Positions 5,535-8,961 of a DNA stretch of 8,961 nt are shown piece by piece (positions within the stretch are counted from its first letter, which is position 1; every line of letters begins with the position of its first letter). Position numbers and translations under genes: made by a program. Source of the DNA: Saprospiraceae bacterium (GTDB taxonomy: Bacteria > Bacteroidota > Bacteroidia > Chitinophagales > Saprospiraceae); contig JALVCY010000484.1 of assembly GCA_027009605.1 (NCBI GenBank), forward strand, positions 1-8,961. The letters are read 5' to 3'. The notes below the pieces were generated by a model, which saw only the letters and a list, made by a program, of their open reading frames with translations, ran no database searches and was not told the DNA's origin.

Positions 5535-6254
5535 GTGGCTATACAATCTCCATCACGTCAAGAACTCCTCAATGCAGGAGTACACTTTGGACACCAAAAG
5601 CGTAAGTGGAATCCAAAAATGAAGCCTTATATCTTCATGGAAAGTAAAGGAATTCACGTTATCGACCTAAATAAAACCTCTGCTGAATTGGAAAGAGCCG
5701 GTAAGGCGATGACCCAATTGGTCAAGTCCGGCAAAAAAATCCTTTTTGTAGGAACCAAAAAGCAAGGAAAAATCATCGTTGCCCAAGCAGCTCAGAAAGT
5801 GAATATGCCCTACGTTGCCGAAAGATGGCTAGGAGGGATGTTGACTAACTTTGCGACCATCAAACGCTCTGTTAAGAAAATGCAAAACATCGAGAAGATG
5901 TTGGCAGATAAATCTTTGACTTCTATCACGAAGAAAGAACGTTTGACCCTCGAACGGGAGCGCATAAAATTAGAGAAGGTATTGGGCGGTATCGCTAATA
6001 TTAACAGAATTCCACATGCCATCTTGATTGTGGATATTCACCATGAGCACCTGGCTTTGGCGGAAGCTAAAAAGCTAAAAATGATTACTTTCGGTATTGT
6101 GGATACCAATTCTGACCCGGGTAAAGTGGATTTTGCCATCCCCGGCAATGATGATTCATCGAAGTCCATCCAACTTTACATGGACTACTTTGTAAAATGT
6201 ATCCAAGAAGGTCAAGCAGCTCGCTCTAAGTCCAGAGACGCTAAAAAGGACTAA
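5535..6254 (+). CDS. rpsB: 30S ribosomal protein S2
   Basis: Small-subunit protein that joins late in 30S assembly and lies near S1. The 239 residues are close to the usual length. Visible hallmarks are LLNAGVHFGHQKRKWNPKM (11-29), IHVIDLNKT (40-48), ILFVGTKKQ (69-77), ERWLGGMLTNFATI (96-109), a coiled-coil segment of charged residues at about 110-150, INRIPHAILIVD (156-167), and GIVDTNSDP (187-195) with AIPGNDD (201-207). The start is GTG at 5535: an in-frame stop lies 15 bases upstream (TAA 5520-5522), and the next methionine would remove the first helix. Transcribed with rplM-rpsI; tsf follows after 36 bases. Confidence 0.97.
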   Translation: MAIQSPSRQELLNAGVHFGHQKRKWNPKMKPYIFMESKGIHVIDLNKTSAELERAGKAMTQLVKSGKKILFVGTKKQGKIIVAQAAQKVNMPYVAERWLGGMLTNFATIKRSVKKMQNIEKMLADKSLTSITKKERLTLERERIKLEKVLGGIANINRIPHAILIVDIHHEHLALAEAKKLKMITFGIVDTNSDPGKVDFAIPGNDDSSKSIQLYMDYFVKCIQEGQAARSKSRDAKKD

Positions 6255-6290
6255 TCTAATTTAACTGACAAAATAAAAGAATAAGATATC

Positions 6291-7130
6291 ATGAGTGTAA
6301 AAATCTCAGCTAAAGAAGTCGCAAAATTGCGCAAAATGACCGGTTCCGGTATGATGGATTGTAAAAAAGCTTTGGTAGAAGCCGAAGGTGATTTTGATAA
6401 AGCAGTAGAAATCCTTCGTAAAAAAGGTCAAAAACTCTCCGCCAAAAGAGCGGATAGAGAAACCAACGAAGGGGCTGCTATCGCCTTAGTGAATGCAGAC
6501 CAAACGAAAGGGGTGGTGTTGAACCTAAGTTGTGAGACAGATTTTGTCGCCATGACGGAGAGTTTTGTCGCCATGGCCAAGGAGTTTGCTAAAATGGCTT
6601 TGGAGCATTTTCCTGCCACTAAAGAAGAGTTGCTTGCGCTAAAAATGGACAATGGTTTGACTATCGCCGAAAAAATTACCGAACAAATTGGGGTGATTGG
6701 TGAAAAATTGGATATTCCTAGTTATGAGCGCCTTGAAGCGCCAATGGTTGTTTCTTATATTCATGCCGGTAATAAAATTGGGGTTTTGTTGGGATTGTCT
6801 AAAAAAGATGATGCCTTTATTGAGGCCGGTCGTAGTGTCGCAATGCAGGTCGCTGCTATGAATCCTATAGCTGTAAACAAAGATGCCGTGGATGCTTCTG
6901 TCGTTGAAAAGGAGATTGAAATAGGAAAAGAGATTGCTAGAAACGAAGGCAAGCCGGACAATTTGGTTGAGAAGATAGCTTTGGGTAAATTGAATAAGTT
7001 CTTTGCAGAAAATACACTGCTAGGACAGAAATTTGTTAAAAACCCTAAGGAAACCGTGCAGAGCTATTTGAATAGTGTAGAAAAAGGTTTGACTGCAACG
7101 GACTTTAAACGAGTCGCCGTCGGTGGTTAA
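6291..7130 (+). CDS. tsf: Translation elongation factor Ts
   Basis: Guanine nucleotide exchange factor that releases GDP from EF-Tu. The 279 residues match the family. The N-terminal UBA-like domain carries LRKMTGSGMMDCKKAL (13-28) and GDFDKAVEILRKKG (33-46). The core begins with ETNEGAAIALV and the EF-Tu contact CETDFVA (81-87), where Asp and Phe of TDFV are the key residues. A two-part core and a C-terminal segment GKLNKFFAENTLLGQKFVK complete it. ATG 6291 gives the standard start MSVKISAKEV. It is the last gene of the ribosomal unit: an excellent terminator begins 17 bases after the stop. The rpsB-tsf pair is conserved across bacteria. Confidence 0.97.
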   Translation: MSVKISAKEVAKLRKMTGSGMMDCKKALVEAEGDFDKAVEILRKKGQKLSAKRADRETNEGAAIALVNADQTKGVVLNLSCETDFVAMTESFVAMAKEFAKMALEHFPATKEELLALKMDNGLTIAEKITEQIGVIGEKLDIPSYERLEAPMVVSYIHAGNKIGVLLGLSKKDDAFIEAGRSVAMQVAAMNPIAVNKDAVDASVVEKEIEIGKEIARNEGKPDNLVEKIALGKLNKFFAENTLLGQKFVKNPKETVQSYLNSVEKGLTATDFKRVAVGG

Positions 7131-7147
7131 TGAATAAGATTTTTCTT

Positions 7148-7182
7148 AGAGCGAATTGTTGAAAAGCAATTCGCTTTTTTTT
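7148..7182 (+). terminator. Intrinsic terminator of the rplM-tsf operon
   Basis: AGCGAATTG (7150-7158) pairs perfectly with CAATTCGCT (7167-7175) around an 8-base loop, and the stem can extend by two more pairs. The T tract runs from 7175 to 7182. It separates tsf from pyrH, so the two are not simply one transcript here. Confidence 0.9.
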
Positions 7183-7281
7183 GGTAACCGCTATTGGGAG
7201 TCTGTTTTTGCGAAAGCAGCGCCGAATTATACAGAACAGTTTGCATCCTTGAGAATTGATTCCTTTCGGGAAAATGAATAA
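7183..7281 (+). pseudogene. Possible remnant of a protein's C-terminus
   Basis: Starting just after the tsf terminator, 32 sense codons then TAA read as a balanced protein segment: it begins GNRYWESVFAKAAP and ends IDSFRENE. No ATG precedes it; the frame runs back through the terminator to TAG at 7147-7149, with only TTG codons (7156, 7159) as possible starts. I do not recognise the family. It may be the last piece of a deleted gene between tsf and pyrH, or simply a chance open frame. Confidence 0.2.
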
Positions 7282-7290
7282 CTTTCATCG

Positions 7291-7345
7291 CACCTGTTTA
7301 GGTGCTCCTATTTTTAGACAAAATGTTGGAGCATCTAAACAGTTG
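7291..7345. repeat. Hairpin repeat of the TAACTGTTTAGG family, copy A
   Basis: Arms 7291-7310 and 7326-7345 are inverted copies that match at 17 of 20 positions (left arm CACCTGTTTAGGTGCTCCTA), with a 15-base loop. The arm sequence recurs in copies B and C and in the half copy at 282-308. No T tract follows it, so it is not a standard terminator. Confidence 0.75.
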
Positions 7346-7368
7346 CCTTTCGTCATTATTAAAAAATG

Positions 7369-7443
7369 GTAACTGTTTGTACCCCAATTTTTAGGTAGAA
7401 AATAGGCATTTTCTAACAAAAATTAGCGGGGCTAAATAGTTAC
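7369..7443. repeat. Hairpin repeat of the TAACTGTTTAGG family, copy B, in the pyrH leader
   Basis: The outer arms begin GTAACTGTTT (7369-7378) and, on the other strand from 7443, GTAACTATTT; further matching blocks are CCCC and AATTTTT. The centre is a perfect 8-pair hairpin TAGAAAAT/ATTTTCTA (7396-7403 and 7408-7415) with loop AGGC, so all 75 bases can fold into one long stem. It ends 15 bases before the pyrH ATG and would lie in the pyrH mRNA if transcription starts upstream. Confidence 0.65.
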
Positions 7444-7458
7444 AAAAAAATGTAAAAC

Positions 7459-8172
7459 ATGAGCCAGCCACGATACAAAAGAATACTGTTAAAATTGAGC
7501 GGGGAGACCTTAATGGGAAAAGAAAAATTTGGGATTCAAGCAACGATGCTTTCCCACTATGCCAAAATGATTAAAGAAGTCCATGATATGGGCGTCGAGA
7601 TTGCTATTGTTATTGGCGGAGGAAATATATTTAGGGGCTTGAATGCCGTGGATTCCGGTATTGAGCGCGTACAAGGAGATTATATGGGGATGCTGGCGAC
7701 GGTCATTAATGGAATGGCTTTGTCTAGTGTGCTGGAAAGTGTCGGAGTGGATACCCGGTTGGTCAGTGCGATTGAGATGCGTCAAATTGCGGAGCCCTAT
7801 ATCAGACGGCGTGCGATTCGGCATCTCGAAAAGGGGCGTGTGGTGGTTTTTGTGTCGGGTACCGGAAGTCCATACTTTACAACGGATTCGGCTGCTGCCT
7901 TGCGGGCAAATGAAATCAATGCAGAAGCCATACTAAAGGGTACACGTGTGGACGGTATCTTTACTGCCGACCCCGAAAAAGATGCTTCAGCCACCATGTA
8001 TGAGCATATCTCTTTTGACCAAGTCATAGAAAAAAATCTAGGGGTTATGGATATGACGGCTTTTACGTTGTGTCAAGAAAATAATTTGCCTATCCATGTC
8101 TTCAATATTAACAAGGAAGATAATTTTAAGAAAATTTTGGGTGGTGATAATGTAGGGACTTTGGTTAGATAA
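7459..8172 (+). CDS. pyrH: Uridylate kinase (UMP kinase)
   Basis: Bacterial UMP kinase: phosphorylates UMP to UDP with ATP, feeding pyrimidine nucleotide and UDP-sugar synthesis. It belongs to the amino acid kinase fold and works as a hexamer in the cytoplasm. The 237 residues are standard. Visible motifs are KRILLKLSGETLMG (7-20, ATP site), VIGGGNIFRG (51-60, UMP/phosphate loop), GDYMGMLATVING (73-85), GTGSPYFTTDSAAALRA (134-150, UMP binding), ILKGTRVDGIFTADP (158-172) and MDMTAFTLCQEN (197-208). ATG 7459 is well supported. In most bacteria frr follows pyrH; here a gap of almost 500 bases and hppA follow. Hairpin repeats of one family lie on both sides of the gene. Confidence 0.97.
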   Translation: MSQPRYKRILLKLSGETLMGKEKFGIQATMLSHYAKMIKEVHDMGVEIAIVIGGGNIFRGLNAVDSGIERVQGDYMGMLATVINGMALSSVLESVGVDTRLVSAIEMRQIAEPYIRRRAIRHLEKGRVVVFVSGTGSPYFTTDSAAALRANEINAEAILKGTRVDGIFTADPEKDASATMYEHISFDQVIEKNLGVMDMTAFTLCQENNLPIHVFNINKEDNFKKILGGDNVGTLVR

Positions 8173-8191
8173 CTTATGAGGCGGTATGACG

Positions 8192-8237
8192 GTGTAGCGG
8201 TCTAACGGGAAGGCGGCCATACACTTTAGTTTTTTTT
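8192..8237 (+). terminator. Weak terminator candidate after pyrH
   Basis: GTGTA (8192-8196) can pair with TACAC (8220-8224), and T-rich sequence ending in eight T (8230-8237) follows. The stem is short and the loop long, so the call is weak; it is the only candidate between pyrH and the next repeat. Confidence 0.25.
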
Positions 8238-8309
8238 GGGGGGGGGCATCTTAATTCATAAAATCTGCACTCTTAATTTCCGAAAGGAAGTGCCAGATAT
8301 AAGGTTTTT

Positions 8310-8384
8310 GTAACTGTTTAGGTTTCCACTATTTTGGTCAAAAAATGCTATTTTTGCCTTAAAGTAGGAGCGCCTAAACAGTTA
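8310..8384. repeat. Hairpin repeat of the TAACTGTTTAGG family, copy C
   Basis: TAACTGTTTAGG (8311-8322) is the exact reverse complement of CCTAAACAGTTA (8373-8384). The arms continue imperfectly inward, and the centre has an A6/T5 hairpin (8339-8345 with 8351-8356). The right arm read on the minus strand, TAACTGTTTAGGCGCTCC, is very close to copy A's left arm. It is 75 bases long, the same length as copy B. Confidence 0.75.
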
Positions 8385-8519
8385 TGATTTTTGAAGTGAT
8401 AGTTGGGAATGGTCTAGCGGATATCTCCAAGATGGGAGAAGCAAATTAGCGTAAACGATGTGATCGCTATCCACCTATTTACCATTTCGTTCAACTTATA
8501 GTCAAAAATCTACATTTCC

Positions 8520-8550
8520 TTTGTTCTTTTTGATAATTTATGTACTTTTG
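8520..8550 (+). promoter_or_regulatory. Promoter of hppA
   Basis: TTTG (8520-8523), exactly 19 bases, then TACTTTTG (8543-8550) is a full match to the Bacteroidota promoter consensus TTTG-N19-TAnnTTTG. Transcription would start near 8556, giving a leader of about 110 bases. In that leader AAAAGCA (8570-8576) can pair with TGCTTTT (8604-8610), followed by three more T; this could be an attenuator-like hairpin, but its 27-base loop makes this doubtful. Confidence 0.8.
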
Positions 8551-8667
8551 CAGGCCGGAAAATGGGCTTAAAAGCAAAACGAAAAATCGCTACGAGTCCT
8601 TTCTGCTTTTTTTAAACAAGAAGCGTCAAAATGATAGTACATTTAGGCCTTCTCATAAAATTTTAAT

Positions 8668-8961
8668 ATGGATTTTAAAACATTAACTCTTTTGATTCCT
8701 ATGTTTGGGGTCATTGGACTTTTATTTGCCATGTGGAAAACGGCTTGGGTTGGAAAACAAGACGAAGGCACCGGCAAAATGGTTCAAATTGGAGAAGCTA
8801 TCCGCGAAGGAGCCATGGCTTTTTTACGTGCGGAATACAAAGTGTTGGCTATTTTTGTAGTCATTGTTGCGGCTCTTTTGGGTTGGAGCGGATTTGTGAC
8901 CGAAGGCTCTTCGCCTTTAATTGTTTTGTCTTTTGTGTTGGGTGCGTTTTTCTCGGCATTA
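8668..8961 (+). CDS. hppA: Membrane-bound ion-translocating pyrophosphatase, 5' part
   Basis: First 98 residues of a membrane pyrophosphatase, which splits inorganic pyrophosphate and uses the energy to pump protons or sodium ions out across the inner membrane. The gene runs off the window; full proteins have roughly 650-800 residues and about 16 membrane helices. Visible are helix 1 (LTLLIPMFGVIGLLFAMW, 6-23), the conserved cytoplasmic segment GKMVQIGEAIREGAMAFLRAEYK (about 36-58), which is the hallmark of this family, helix 2 (VLAIFVVIVAALLGW, 59-73), and the start of helix 3. The pyrophosphate-site and ion-specificity residues lie beyond the window, so H+ versus Na+ cannot be decided. It has its own strong promoter and is not co-transcribed with pyrH by necessity. 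Confidence 0.93.
   Translation, partial: MDFKTLTLLIPMFGVIGLLFAMWKTAWVGKQDEGTGKMVQIGEAIREGAMAFLRAEYKVLAIFVVIVAALLGWSGFVTEGSSPLIVLSFVLGAFFSAL

Larger units (their letters stand above)
7131..7458. other. Gap between tsf and pyrH
   Basis: It contains the tsf terminator, a short stretch that reads like the end of a protein (7183-7281), two hairpin repeats of the same family (7291-7345 and 7369-7443), and the pyrH translation start. No sequence fits TAnnTTTG well, so the pyrH promoter is not identified. Confidence 0.6.
8173..8667. other. Gap between pyrH and hppA
   Basis: No protein gene is visible, and ribosome recycling factor (frr) is absent. Just after pyrH a weak stem GTGTA/TACAC (8192-8196, 8220-8224) is followed by T-rich DNA and might end transcription. 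Next come a run of eight T and nine G (8230-8246), hairpin repeat copy C (8310-8384), unassigned sequence, and the hppA promoter (8520-8550) with a leader of about 110 bases. Confidence 0.6.

Overview
The window comes from a member of the Bacteroidota. Three things point there: the gene order rplM-rpsI-rpsB-tsf; a large SusC/TonB-receptor-like outer membrane protein with an N-terminal carboxypeptidase-regulatory-like domain; and promoters of the Bacteroidota type (TTTG, about 19 bases, then TAnnTTTG) with little use of Shine-Dalgarno sequences. The presence of a membrane pyrophosphatase gene (hppA) fits environmental lineages such as Saprospiria or Chitinophagia, but the genus cannot be fixed from the sequence.

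Layout: (1) 1-350 is intergenic, with an 88-bp nested palindrome and half of a dispersed repeat. (2) 351-2978 (+) encodes an 875-residue outer membrane beta-barrel protein. (3) 2979-3745 has no convincing protein gene. It holds a CACTAAG/CTTAGTG repeat cluster, then an A/C-rich stretch bounded by a good promoter and a strong TTCG-loop terminator, which I read as a candidate small RNA gene. (4) 3746-4189 (-) is a GNAT acetyltransferase. (5) 4190-4627 holds repeats and then the promoter and structured leader of the ribosomal operon. (6) 4628-7130 (+) is rplM, rpsI, rpsB and tsf in one unit, closed by a strong terminator at 7148-7182. (7) 7459-8172 (+) is pyrH, with hairpin repeats of one family on both sides. 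(8) 8668 to the end is the 5' part of hppA, behind a textbook promoter.

The protein genes are mostly housekeeping. L13, S9 and S2 are ribosomal proteins and EF-Ts recharges EF-Tu, so four translation genes are co-transcribed. PyrH makes UDP for nucleotide synthesis. HppA couples pyrophosphate hydrolysis to ion export. The usual partner frr (ribosome recycling factor) does not follow pyrH here.

The unusual content is in the gaps: at least four families of short repeats, one of which (arms reading TAACTGTTTAGG) forms hairpins at three or four places; a candidate small RNA; and a two-hairpin leader ahead of rplM that may be an autoregulatory element. I found no phage, CRISPR, toxin-antitoxin, transposase or defence genes.
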